From assembly GCA_021229015.1 (NCBI GenBank), contig CM037794.1, forward strand, positions 45,567,436 to 45,631,435: DNA of 64,000 nucleotides. Reading direction: 5' to 3'. This stretch comes from Solen grandis. Taxonomy: Eukaryota; Mollusca; Bivalvia; Adapedonta; Solenidae. Numbering within the stretch: position 1 is the first letter of the stretch; every line of letters begins with the position of its first letter. The notes below the pieces were generated by a model that did not search any database, was not told where the DNA came from, and saw only the letters and a program-made list of their open reading frames with translations. The position numbers and the translations under genes were made by a program. Shown here piece after piece: positions 28,645 through 40,563 of this stretch.

Positions 28645-28947
28645 GTAACAACCATGTGAAGTCAGTCGTAGAGTAGATATTTACTACTGCCTCAGAAGTT
28701 GTTGTTTTTTCCCCATACAAGGCCATGTAAACAATTCATGAAGTAACAGTTTGAAGTCTGTAGCTAGTGCTGCATGACCTATTGAGAGTCATTTAACTGC
28801 AAAGTAAAATAGTTTTAGCATCAGTTACGCTAGGTTATTCTGAATTTATGACCCATTTTATCTTAATTATCAGTAAATTAGTTCTAATGTTTCTGTACTT
28901 GAAATACACATGTGAAAGTAAACTTAACATGAAATGAAGAATTATAA

Positions 28948-29047
28948 NNNNNNNNNNNNNNNNNNNNNNNNNNNNNNNNNNNNNNNNNNNNNNNNNNNNN
29001 NNNNNNNNNNNNNNNNNNNNNNNNNNNNNNNNNNNNNNNNNNNNNNN
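28948..29047. other. Assembly gap (100 N)
   Basis: Exactly 100 unknown bases, the conventional length for a scaffold join of unknown size. The HECTD2 gene loses its catalytic exons on the left of it. Confidence 0.99.
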
Positions 29048-30280
29048 AATACAGTCATTGATTGTCTGATTTTCTGTAACAAAATTTGGAACAGAAAAAG
29101 GGCATCCATCGATGTCGTCTGAATCAATGGATATGCTAGTGATAAGTATTGGGACAACTGCTTGTAGGAGTAAATCATTCAGTTGAATAATGTAATATTA
29201 ATTAAATTTTTCTCCACTCATACCTAATTTTGTGATGAAATAGAAAAGACTTGTTTCTTATATAATTGTCAATATTTTCTGGAATATCATTTGGCATTCT
29301 TTACTATAATATATAATTCTGAGGAGTTTAGCATATGTAAATTGAAGATATTACATATAATTGAATATGGTCATAATGAAAAAGTTTTCCTTAAATATAA
29401 AACGAATCTTAGAAATGTATCTTTTAACTCATTTCATATCAAAGTAAATTTACATAATATCATATATCAATGTAAAAACTTGTAGTCATCATAACGATTA
29501 TTTGGAAGGACAGTTGTTTTGAATTATAATTGTAGCTATTCAAGGCTTCATTTACATCGTTTATTAGCTTTTATTTACATTTACATGACATATACATATG
29601 TGTTCATGCTACTTAATTTATTCTCATTTGAAAAACATTCACCAAAATTTCTTTTTGTAAAAATCATATTGGTGGTTTTTATGTATAAATTTTGTTGTTG
29701 AAACTCATTAGGGTAAGCGCGATAGATGCACGTACAAAAATGTATATACTTATGATGTTTATATTTCATGTGTGTGTATTGCTGAAACTAAAACTACAGG
29801 TTTATAATGAAATATGCACCAATTGGCACGTGGAAACCAAGTAGAAGTAGTGGGAGGACATTCCAAGTAACCACACAATTGATGGTGACAGCTCAACTCC
29901 TCGGGGAAGGTGGCAATCCGTCTGACAGACGTTTCGTAGTCGGTGAATAGTTCTGAAACAGTATATCACGTTACTGTGTTCTCAAATTTCCATTCAAAGA
30001 TAGAAAAACGAAGGCATGTTCTGAGAACATATGTATGTATGAGCATGATGAATTATGGATTTAGATGAGAAGCGAAGTTCACAGAATCCCGGAGGAGCAT
30101 ATTTTTATACTCCAAGAAAGTATGTGTACCCATTGTTTTGTTTATTTGTATCTTTAATTTCTAACATAAACATATTTCGTTGAAAGTCAAACTCTTAGTA
30201 TTTTGTGACCATATGTACGCTGTAGTTTTATTTTTTACTTCGGATATGTAAATAGCTTTGAGATTGCTTGCAATCCAAAG
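29048..30280. other. AT-rich intergenic sequence
   Basis: No gene, repeat family or RNA was recognised. The stretch is strongly AT-rich around 29200-29770, and short open frames there have no homology I know. Confidence 0.5.
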
Positions 30281-30284
30281 GTAA

Positions 30285-31238
30285 CAAGAAATGTTTGTGA
30301 AACATATATGCCCCCTCATATGCCATAATATGTATATAGCTATATTACATGCAAGGAGTTTGCCTTCATAATGTTGGCTTGTCACAAAAAAGTCTCAAAC
30401 TTCAAAAATTTGAGTGAAAATATAATGTGCTAAAATGTGGAACTAAACATTTACTGAAATAAATAGGCTGGAGAAATATTTACACAAGTCCACAAAGGTT
30501 TAAGTGAAAGAACATTGTCAGTTATAAACAAACAAAACATTAAGACTTAGTGCTCTAGGTTTATTATAAAAATTAACAAATCAGCCTTGCTAGCCATAAG
30601 CACAAACATCCACAATAATGAAAGAAAATGATACATCATCACAACATAGATTATGTTATCTTGATCTAAGTAATAACAAGGCCAAGTCATCAAACATATA
30701 TACAAATGCAACCTTGTGACCTTGACCTTTGAGGTATTGACACCAAAATTGATAGGGGTCATCTACTAATCATAAGCAACAACCACATGAAGTTTGAGAC
30801 TTAAAGGTCAAATAGAACTTCAAGTTATCACTCGGACAAGGTCTGTAATTATACATACACAACATGTGACCTTGTGACCTTGACCTTTGAGGTAATGACA
30901 CCAAAATCGATAGGGGTCATCTACTAATCGTGAGCAACAACCACAAGAAGTTTGAGACTTAAAGGTCAAATAGAACTTAAGTTATCACTCGGACAAGGTC
31001 TGGTATTATACATACACAACATGTGACCTTGACCTTTGAGGTAATGACACCAAAATCAATTGGGGTCATCTACTAATCATGAGCAACAACCACATGAAGT
31101 TTGAGACTTAAAGGTCAAATAGAACTTAAGTTATCACTCGGACAAGGTCTGGTCTACCGACGGACCGACCTACGGACCGACCGACCGACATGAGCAAAGC
31201 AATATACCCCCTCTTCTTCGAAGGGGGGCATAAAAAGG
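30285..31238 (-). repeat. Composite tandem element with GACCTTGACCTTTGAGGT units
   Basis: About three units with GACCTTGACCTTTGAGGTA (around 30720, 30880 and 31025) precede a run of CGGACCGACC motifs and the end hairpin ACCCCCTC ... GAAGGGGGG (about 31205-31229). The other end near 30305 carries ATGCCCCCTCATATGCC. Confidence 0.7.
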
Positions 31239-31239
31239 T

Positions 31240-32020
31240 CAAAATAAAAACAAAACTGCTACAAGGAGGCGAATTGCATCTTAGTGTATATTCTTATCTA
31301 ACTAAAATACGTTATATTAGATAACACATACTTGACTTTTATGTTGGATAATGATAAGGTTCTATATTGAGCCACTACGAAGTGATATTGCACAAGGCGT
31401 TTAAAATACTGATCAATCTGTATAGTGATGCTGAATGAAACTGATAAACCTATAATTTAAATGTGATTGTACGAAGTTATACGCTATATAATAATTGTTA
31501 ATGTTAAATTGAACATTAAAAATAACTTTATTCAAATTGTTAAACATAACAAAAATATGTCTACTACATTTGTATTTTTCTAAACAAGAAAAGACATGCT
31601 GTTTACTAAATAAATACAAAGTATGCCTTCTATTTCTAAACAAAGGCCGCGTAGGCCTACAACCAAGAACATGCATGTAGGCTTGCTGTTGACTAACCAA
31701 CGTTTCTAGTGCGACTAGGGGTGCAAATGAACATACATTTTAATCGTCGCTTATCTCTGTGAACTAGACATCACATGACTTCGTAGTCTACACGCGCGCG
31801 TCGTTCTTTTTGGGGCCTGTCAAAGCGTGTTTAGGGAGTAAAGCAGTCAGTCGACAACAATTATCAATTCACCTCAATGTGTTAAGCAATTTCTCGAAAA
31901 TTCTTAAATTCTGTTCAGCAGCGTTTATAAAGGATTCCGTGTATCTTGCGTGTGGATACTTTTCTTATGTGTCTTTTTGCTTAGTAAACTGTTTCCAAAA
32001 AGATATTTTACAAAAAGACA
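31240..32020 (+). promoter_or_regulatory. Probable promoter and 5' UTR region of the oxidoreductase gene
   Basis: This is the interval directly before the ATG at 32021. It contains a locally GC-rich CACGCGCGCG stretch at 31792-31801. No TATA box position can be fixed. The 5' UTR is assumed to start somewhere after 31750; this is inference from position only. Confidence 0.3.
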
Positions 32021-32119
32021 ATGGCAGAAAAAGGGCCCATCACAGCAGTAATTGTTGGGGCCGGAAATCGAGGACATGGTTATCCTTATTTTGCAGTCTA
32101 CCATCCAGAAAAGTTAAAA
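32021..32119 (+). CDS. Oxidoreductase exon 1 (start codon, Rossmann motif)
   Basis: It encodes MAEKGPITAVIVGAGNRGHG and continues to YHPEKLK, in phase 0. The donor GTAAGT starts at 32120. The GAGNRG loop is the nucleotide-binding motif. Confidence 0.85.
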
Positions 32120-35100
32120 GTAAGTAATACTTTGAAAAAAATGTCAGTAAGAATAATTTTTGAGCTCGCGTATATATTTATTTACCGTAACGTTTTACGA
32201 TATTTTAATAGGTAGGCGTTGTTTATAACAAAAAGTGACCAGGAGCGAAAGATAGGCATATGCGAAGAAGTCACAGGCCACTTCAGTGATTCAATAAAAA
32301 TACCATAACTCATTACATAAATGATCCTCATGATAAACATATAGTAAATAATTTCCGTATAAGCAATAATACAGCTATGAGAGTCCATATAAATCAGTTT
32401 TTCGAATAATTGTATAAAAATTGTCTAAAGAATCTTAAATATGATGTTTGCAAAAAATTTATATTATATGATAAGTTGCCTGATGCCAAACCAAACCAAG
32501 TGACCTAGACACCAGACTAGCCATTACTGGTCATTCCCGTACATCCCAGGCACTTAGCAAGGGTGATAAGGGAGATATACCAGTATCATTAAAACTTGTG
32601 TGTTGCCGTCGGGGATCGAATCCACAATCTTACGGTTATGGGGCAGACGCTTTATTTCCTCGGCACTATAGCGGCGGATTCTACAAAACGATTCTTGAAA
32701 GGTAAACAAATGAGAGAGAGAGAGAGAAAGGGGGGGGGGGTTCAGTTGCAAAAAATGTTTGCACATAAGTGTTCTCTAATTTAAATAGAAATAGGTTTCG
32801 GCTTTAAAAAAATCCTTAAATATCATTACTTTCTGGGGAAAATGTTTTGTAAAGCTAACCATTATCGGAAAGAAATAATGATATGTACAAGTTACTTTAA
32901 CTTGTGGTTACAAGGTTTTGTCTAAACATCACTTCTGGCCACTCAAACCACAGTGAACGGACGTTCATGTAGAACGGCAAGGCAAACACACTCACCATCT
33001 TAACAGTTATGTAAAATTGATTTATCGGGACATGCTTCTTAGATAACATACTCCTTATTAAGTGCAGCTGTACTAATGACTTGACTTGACTATTTGAGTT
33101 TACCGTCACTTCGACAGAATTTTAGTCATATAGCGACGTCCAGCTAATTACAGGTGAGGAAGACCCCGAATGCACGGAAGCATCCGGGCAGAACCACCGA
33201 CCTACCGCAAGCCAACTGGAAGGCTTCCTCACATGAAAATCCGAATGACCCTGCCGGTATTCGAACCCACGCGGTGAGTGGCTGAGTGAGTGTTAAAGTC
33301 AGCGACTTCACTCTCTTGGCATCGGAGGCCCCCTGTACTAATGAATTTGATCAACGTACTCCGGCAAGCAAATGTAGTAAGCAGTGATGCTTTGTCAACA
33401 GGATTTAGAAAAAAATATCATCGGCATAAGCTTCAATGTAATGTGCTTTAGCTGAATTCGGGAAAATGCTTTCAAATATTTAGCTCGCAGCAGTTGTCAT
33501 TTTCAGTCCACTTATTGTCTAAATTGCAAATTGTAATTATGCAATAGCGTAGGAACTTTTTTGGATCTGCTCAAAGATTTTCGACCTTAGTACGAAGGTT
33601 TGTCGAAAGATTTACTAAGAAGTTGGTCTAAAATGCTAAATGTATTATGTATTTGAGAAATTTAGACTGAATCATACAATATCCAAGCATATATACAGGA
33701 AAGATTTAGGACTGGTTGGCATGATGTCAGAATAGTTTGACAGGGTGTGGTATCATGTCACATGTCCATGGTGTGATATTGTAGTGTGACAACACCATAT
33801 GTATCTCGAGTAGACATAGTCTCCGAATGAATGTCGGTGAAACGTTAAACCCAACGTTAACCCCAACAACAACAACAATAACAGTAGAATTGATGACAAA
33901 GTTAAAAAAAATCAGTTTTGCCCATTTGTAGTGTGTACAATCATTTCTTTTCAAGCTGGCTGTATATCTGACAAAAGAATCATTGGGACCTATGTGTCGG
34001 GCACAATTTTCCGCTTCGCATGCGCTATGTACCATTAGAAATAATACAGAAATATAAGATTTACAGCAGTTTTTACTCTCTAAATCAATACAAAGTATGG
34101 TTTTGCGATAGCTTAAAATGACGTCATATACCACGTGGTATGACCACACTGTAAAATGTCTGTAGTTGCCCGACATGACTTCTTTGAGTTGGTAGGTAGA
34201 TAAAGGATGTTATGAAGATAAGATGAATGGGTCAGTATGTGAGGAAATGCTATCGGAAGCAAAGTACATGTAGTTAAACAGACATGATCTGTCATTATGT
34301 GAGTAAGAATATCATGCAATTCAACTATAAGGAACTTGGTTGTTAATGGCATTGTCTGTACAAGTCTTCAGCACTATCGATAATTTCCAGTGTGAGCGGT
34401 ATGGAGTGTACGGTATGGGACGTTAACAAACCAACAAGGCTTTGTTGTAGCCAATTTTCTTTAAGTCGTTGATTAATGATGAACCAATCATGATAACATT
34501 TCCCAGCTATGAACCTCTCCTTCAACTGCAAGTGCTTCAACATACATGTTAAATTAAGTATAGCCTATATGTCTATATTAAGACTTGAAAAAATGAACTA
34601 AGTAACTGTTAAACAAGGTCATTTGCAAATAAATCTGTTTAGTTGCGTTATGATCTACAGTCCTCTGCAGTATTCTCTGTTGAGCATCTAACGATATTTA
34701 GTTTACTACTGCCACTATGCACAGTGTAAGATACTATTACAAACGTCGATCTTGTTCATGGCAGATTGTCGGGGTGTGCGAGCCCAGAGTGGATAATAGA
34801 AAAATGGAGGCGGCGACCTATAATATACCTAAGGATAAAATCTTCACTGGCAAGTATTTCATAAATGTTCTGTGAGAAAATATATAGCCAAACAAATAGT
34901 AAGACTTATATAATACGATTACAAATGTACTTGTGATTTTGTATTTGTTGATATTTTTGTGTAATTTCATATATTAAATATATTTAAATTAGAGATACAT
35001 TTGAAAACTGCAAGGGAATGTTTGATATATGAATAGTTCAATTATGAGAGATTGGTGAACATTTACGTTTTAGACTGGGCAGATGCTGCAAAACTTGACA

Positions 35101-38100
35101 AATTTGCGGATGCTGTGATAATTTGTACACCGGACAGACTTCATAAGGTATACTACCTATTTCATATTTAATTTCAATCACACTGACATCACTCGGATCG
35201 TTTGGAGGATATGTCTTCGTAAAGAAAGATATATTGATGCCAAACTGCTAGTTTACCACAACCAGTCACATCCTGACATCGGGCCATCCAGCCCTGGAAC
35301 TACCCTGTTTATGTTAAGCACTAAGCAGGAGCCTCCAGCAAGATGTCCTACTATTTTGGTACATGGTGCGATGGAGGATTGAACCAGCGTCCTCCTACAC
35401 CCGATGAGGACACTCAAAAAATAAACCGTTTATTATGTTCTTCAGCAATGAATAAATCTAAGTATCTAAGCATGATTTATTAAAATAATGAAGATCTATA
35501 AAGCGGTATTACTTATTTCAAATTATATCATATCCTGAGGAGTTTGAGTACATGTATAAGATTAAAAATAACTATATGTATATCATCTTCTATATTTGAC
35601 TTTTTCTCAAGCAATCTAGTACACATTTCTTTTCAGGATCCAGCTATCGCATTTGCAAAGAAAGGATACCATCTCCTGGTGGAGAAGCCGCTTGCTGTGG
35701 GTCCTCATTTGTTAGATTTACAATTCAAGTAATCGAACAACGGTTGAACGTCTTAACAATATTTAGGCATACTTTATTTTCCATATCAGCCTGTCTATTT
35801 AGCCATATGTGGAAGTAAGCTGAACATTTACGTTCCTTTTGATCAACATACATTAATCTTTAACATTACATTTTGTTAGGTGATTGTACAAGTCTTTTTA
35901 CCATTTCACTCGTTGTTCTGGTTCAGTTTGGCAGTGGACTGTTTCCACACCACTACAATTCTCCCCTTTCCATATTTAAGACATTGTTTAGATTTACAAA
36001 CTGTCCATTTCTTCTTGCTTTTAAAAAACATTTTTTAAACTTTCTTATTATTTTAAGCCACCTACATGTCTCGACATGATGAAAACAGTGCGTTAAAGAT
36101 AGTCATAGTATGTAAATATATGGTTCTACAAATTCTAAATCTTTGTTTTTAAATCGATTCATCCAAATTTCCATTTACGAGTACAATGTATTGCCAATCA
36201 TAAAAATGTATAATTGACCCATTCTAGCTATGGCGATACCTTGTACGAATAAAATTATTTGGAAAACAGCAATGCTTATGCTATATACATATTATTTGCA
36301 AGAGATACATATGTTCTTATCTAATTTAATATAGAAAAAGTTTAGTGAAAAATCTTTGTATTCTGATATTTTCTATGATTGTCTAGACAACGGAAGCTGG
36401 CTGTCGCGAAATCGTGGACACATGCAAGAAGCATAGAGTTACATTGTCTGTATGTCACGTACTGCGATACACGCCCTGGGTGAAAAATGTCAAGGAGGTT
36501 ATCGACAGTGGAGCCATCGGGAAGGTGGTCCACATCAACCACGTAGAACCGGTAGGTCATCATAACAATTGCCTGAAAACCCTAGAAATTGAAAAGTATT
36601 AAGAATTTTATCAACATAAAACCAGATCGCATTGTGAGTTATATTTTACAAATAAGGAACGTTCGTAAATGTTCTTTAGGATGAACAATGCTTTAGTTTT
36701 ATCTGGCGTTTACAAAGTAAGGCATAATGAAAAAGTTACTTGTTTCCTTATTCCCGACTGACCCTATTTTTGTACCGACCCTGAACTTTTTTCCTAGCAT
36801 TCAGGTTATCATGTTTGCAAAACTCTGTTTTCGTCACATCCTCTAAACGAATAAGGAAAAATAGGGAAAAAGTTAAAACAAGTTTTGCCGACCTACTCTA
36901 TATGTTTTGAGACAACTTATTTGCCTAATTATGTAATGTATTGGGTTACGAGGATAACCAAACTTATGTTATGATACGCTTTCTTAAAGATCAAGCACAC
37001 ACCTTGTATCTTTTGTATACACGTTTTCACTTTGTCAAATACATGAGACTGTTACCTTAAGTGCTGTCACCGTAAATGAATCTCATACGGCACAACAAAC
37101 TTTTATACTGGTAGTTTTTTGTCTTGTATATTTGGGTAATATTTTCTGGTATGGAACGTATTTTGTCAGTTGTCGCCTAAACTCTAATGATACATGCCAA
37201 AACATTATATCAGAATCTTCCAAAGATGGAAGCGTCTCTTGACAGATGTAGCAGATAAATTAAGCGTTCCTTTCTGTGGTGTTTATTTAGATCATCGTAC
37301 CCTCGTATTTATTTGATACTGAAAAAAAAGCGAGTTATATGATTTCATATCTTTTCGAGTCTCTGGCGAGCTAAATATGAAATTATATAACGAATATGTA
37401 TTTTTATATCAAATAAATACGAGTTTAAAATTATTTTTATCACATAACCCCAAAAAGCACATTTGCCTGTCATCAGTGTCTGTTTCTTTTTATTATGCGA
37501 GGAAAACCAATGACCAATTTACACCTATAGTATATTTGAAGCAAGTAAAAAAAGTAGTTACGCTAAAAAACGTTTAATATTTTATTTGCATGTAAACAGA
37601 ACATAATAAAATAACAATACGAGTAAAATTTACTGTCTATTTTGATAACTTCCACGATACGAAAAAAAGTCAGCCATGTTTGCATTAACAAATGTGCGAA
37701 AGAAAACATTCGACTTGCGGCGCGTGGCACTACTTGTTGACATTACACATGTGTGAGTTTAAAAAATATTACATGTATTAACTCGTATAAAAGCTCGGTT
37801 ATGTGATAAATAGTTCTATGTCTGGACAAGTGTAATAACGTTTGTAAATGCTACAAAAATACATTACAATGACGTTTGCAGATCTCAATTGTTTAATCTT
37901 AGTATATCATTAACTAGATGATTGTTCTTTCCTCGGAACACTTGTGTCGCCTTCATTCCAGCAGTTGTTACAGAAAGAGTGAGTATCAAATGATCACTAA
38001 AAAAAAACAAGGTACTATCATTTGACGCCAACATCTACATACGTATAAAAGTGATCCTTGTCTATTTGCCGTGCTATGCTAGAGGCACAACAAGCAAGAT

Positions 38101-40521
38101 TTAGGACTCCTGTGTATTGCGCTACAACACCTCATAAGGTACCTATGCTCTAAGTTTGAAACACATCCACCGTATGGTATTGAAGTTATGCTATGGACAA
38201 AACTCCTTTTACAAAATGAACAAAGATCTATAGGAGGTAGAGTTCAAGTTCCTGAACAATACATTTCTGCATCTCGTGAGGTATCCATGAACCAAATTTC
38301 GAGTGAATCCATCATATAGTATTGAAATTGATTGTTTGTTTATTGCGTTTAACGGTCCACCGACAGTATTTCAGTCATTTGGAGACAACTTAGGACAGAT
38401 ATAGTGCTGCCACACTGCAGTATAACGCCGTAGACATGCGGCATGATACCACGCCCAGTCACATTAACCTGACATCGGGCCAACCAGTCCTGAAACTATC
38501 CTGTATATATGCTTGGATATTGTATAAGTCAGTCTAATTTTCTCAAATAAAAAATACATTTAGCATTTTAGACCAACTTCTTAGTGAATCTTTCGATTTC
38601 GACCGGGCCAACCAGTCCTGGAACTACCCTTATATACTGAGCGGCAAGCAAGGGAGCTATACCAGTACCATTTTTACAACTGGTATGTCGCGGCCGGGGA
38701 TCGAACCCACGACCTCCCGATTTCGAGTACTGAAATTATGCTTCAGACATTTTTTTTAAACGCAAAATCAACAAAGGTTGATAATTCAAGAATAAGATGA
38801 GCAATAGTTATCGTTCTCGTGCACTGAACTTTACACCTTATAAAGTATCCATTGATCCATGTTTGAAGTTATGCACCGGACAACTTTAAAAAAACCCACA
38901 AACTAAGGGCGATAATCCAAGAATTAGGTAAGCTAGAGTTATGGTTCTTGTGCACTGCACTTCTACTCATCTTAAGGTTTTCATGATATAAGTTTGGAGT
39001 GAATCCATGCAAGTGTGTTGAAGTTACGCTCCGAACATTTTTTAAACAAAATCAACCAAGGGGTTATTAAAAAATTAGATGAGCTAGATGTATGGTTCTT
39101 ATGTACTGCACTTCTACACCTAATAAGGTATTTATGTTCCAAGTTTAGAGTTAATCCATGCAAAAGTGTTGAAGTTATGCTCCGGACAAATTAAAAACAA
39201 GAGTGCCAGTGCTGCCACAATATACGCCGCCACAAAATATAAAGACCAAGAGGGGCCATTTAATTATTGCTTTTAACATTTCTGTAAGCATAAGCTCATA
39301 ATGAAGTCTGTTAGACCAATTAATTTAGCTGAAAGAGCAGTATATTCGCGAATATACTTTTCTCAAAGTGAGGCAATCACTAAAGATGATTAAAAGACAG
39401 GGGCCTGAGATTGTGGTTGCCTGGGTAGTAGGTTCGATCCCTGCAGGGGCAGCTTGGTGTTTTCTTGAGCAAAACAGTTTATCCACACTTGTCCAGAGTT
39501 GAAAGTCTTACTCTGCTAACCAGCCTAGCTGGCTGGAAAGATTAGGTCAGAAACATACAAAGAATGGCGTTCATAAGGCTGCAATATTAATCAGCTACAG
39601 AGACTAAGTTTACAAATCTTGTAAAAATCAATTAACCGGAAAATCGCCACTTCATGCACATCTACCCATCATAGTATTGCCACTGATCAAGTTTTGAAAA
39701 GATTCGTCCAGAAATGTAGGAGGAGTTGCGTTCACAAGGCTGCAATATCAATCGGCTACAGAGACTAAGTTTCAAGAACACAAAACTTGTAAAAATCAAT
39801 GAACCGAAAAAAAAAATCGCCAATTCAAGCACATTTACCCATTATATTTAAGACATTGACCAAGTTTTGAAAAGATTCATTCAGAAATGTAGGAGGAGTT
39901 GCGTTCACAAGACTGCAATATCAATCAGCTACAGAGACTAAGTTTCAAGGGACACAAATCTTGAAAAATCAATGAACCGAAAAATCGCCACTTCATGCAC
40001 GTCTACCCATTATAGTAATGACATTGACCAAGTTTTGAAAAGATTCATTCAGAAACAAAGGAGGAGTTGCGTTCACGAGAAATTGACGTACGGACGGATG
40101 TACGGACAGACGGAGAGGATGATGCCAATATATGACCGCCTCCGGCGGCGTATAAAAATCAACTATGGGGGATAATTCAAGAATGAGATATGCTAGGGTT
40201 ATGGTTCTTGTGCACTTTTACACCTCGTAAGGTATACATGTACCAAATTTGGATTGAATACATGCAATAGTGTTGAAGTTATGCTCCGGACAGGAAAGTG
40301 TGACGATGACATAGCCGACGAAGACGGACAAATTGATCCCTATGTTTCTGCCAGGCTACGCAGGCGACATCAAAAGGAAGTTTACCCTATATAGGTCCAG
40401 TTCAGGCTGGTATTTCATACATAATAAGAGAAGTCAATATATAATTATAAAGAACACTTGACATGATGTGATTGGAAACACGCTATATTTATGAAAATTA
40501 TGAGTTAAGCCTAGAGTATGC

Positions 40522-40563
<42 letters not shown>

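Larger units (their letters stand above)
22843..28947 (+). other. Downstream HECTD2 intron up to scaffold gap
   Basis: No HECT-domain exon could be found on either strand. The interval is filled by a Tigger-like MITE, a SINE, composite elements and a TTAA MITE, plus unrecognised AT-rich stretches (23603-24211, 26910-27950, 28175-28430, 28645-28947). Confidence 0.6.
37915..40370. repeat. Composite tandem element with nested insertions
   Basis: Units with GGTTCTTGTGCACTGCACTT and GTGTTGAAGTTATGCTCCGG occur at 38800-39190 and again at 40195-40285. The end near 40335-40370 (ATGTTTCTGCCAGGCTACGC) closes it. SINE A copies (38325-38725) and the element at 39193-40157 sit inside. Confidence 0.65.

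Noticed and set aside
33727..34176. 149-codon minus-strand open frame
   Set aside because: It overlaps a SINE, has no recognisable domain, and lies in an intron of the oxidoreductase gene.
35697..35700. Alternative donor after GCTGTGG for oxidoreductase exon 4
   Set aside because: Using GTCCTC at 35701 shifts the frame of exon 5; GTGGGT at 35697 preserves it.
40524..40561. Origin or DNA-unwinding element
   Set aside because: A plain TA microsatellite in an animal intron; no further evidence.
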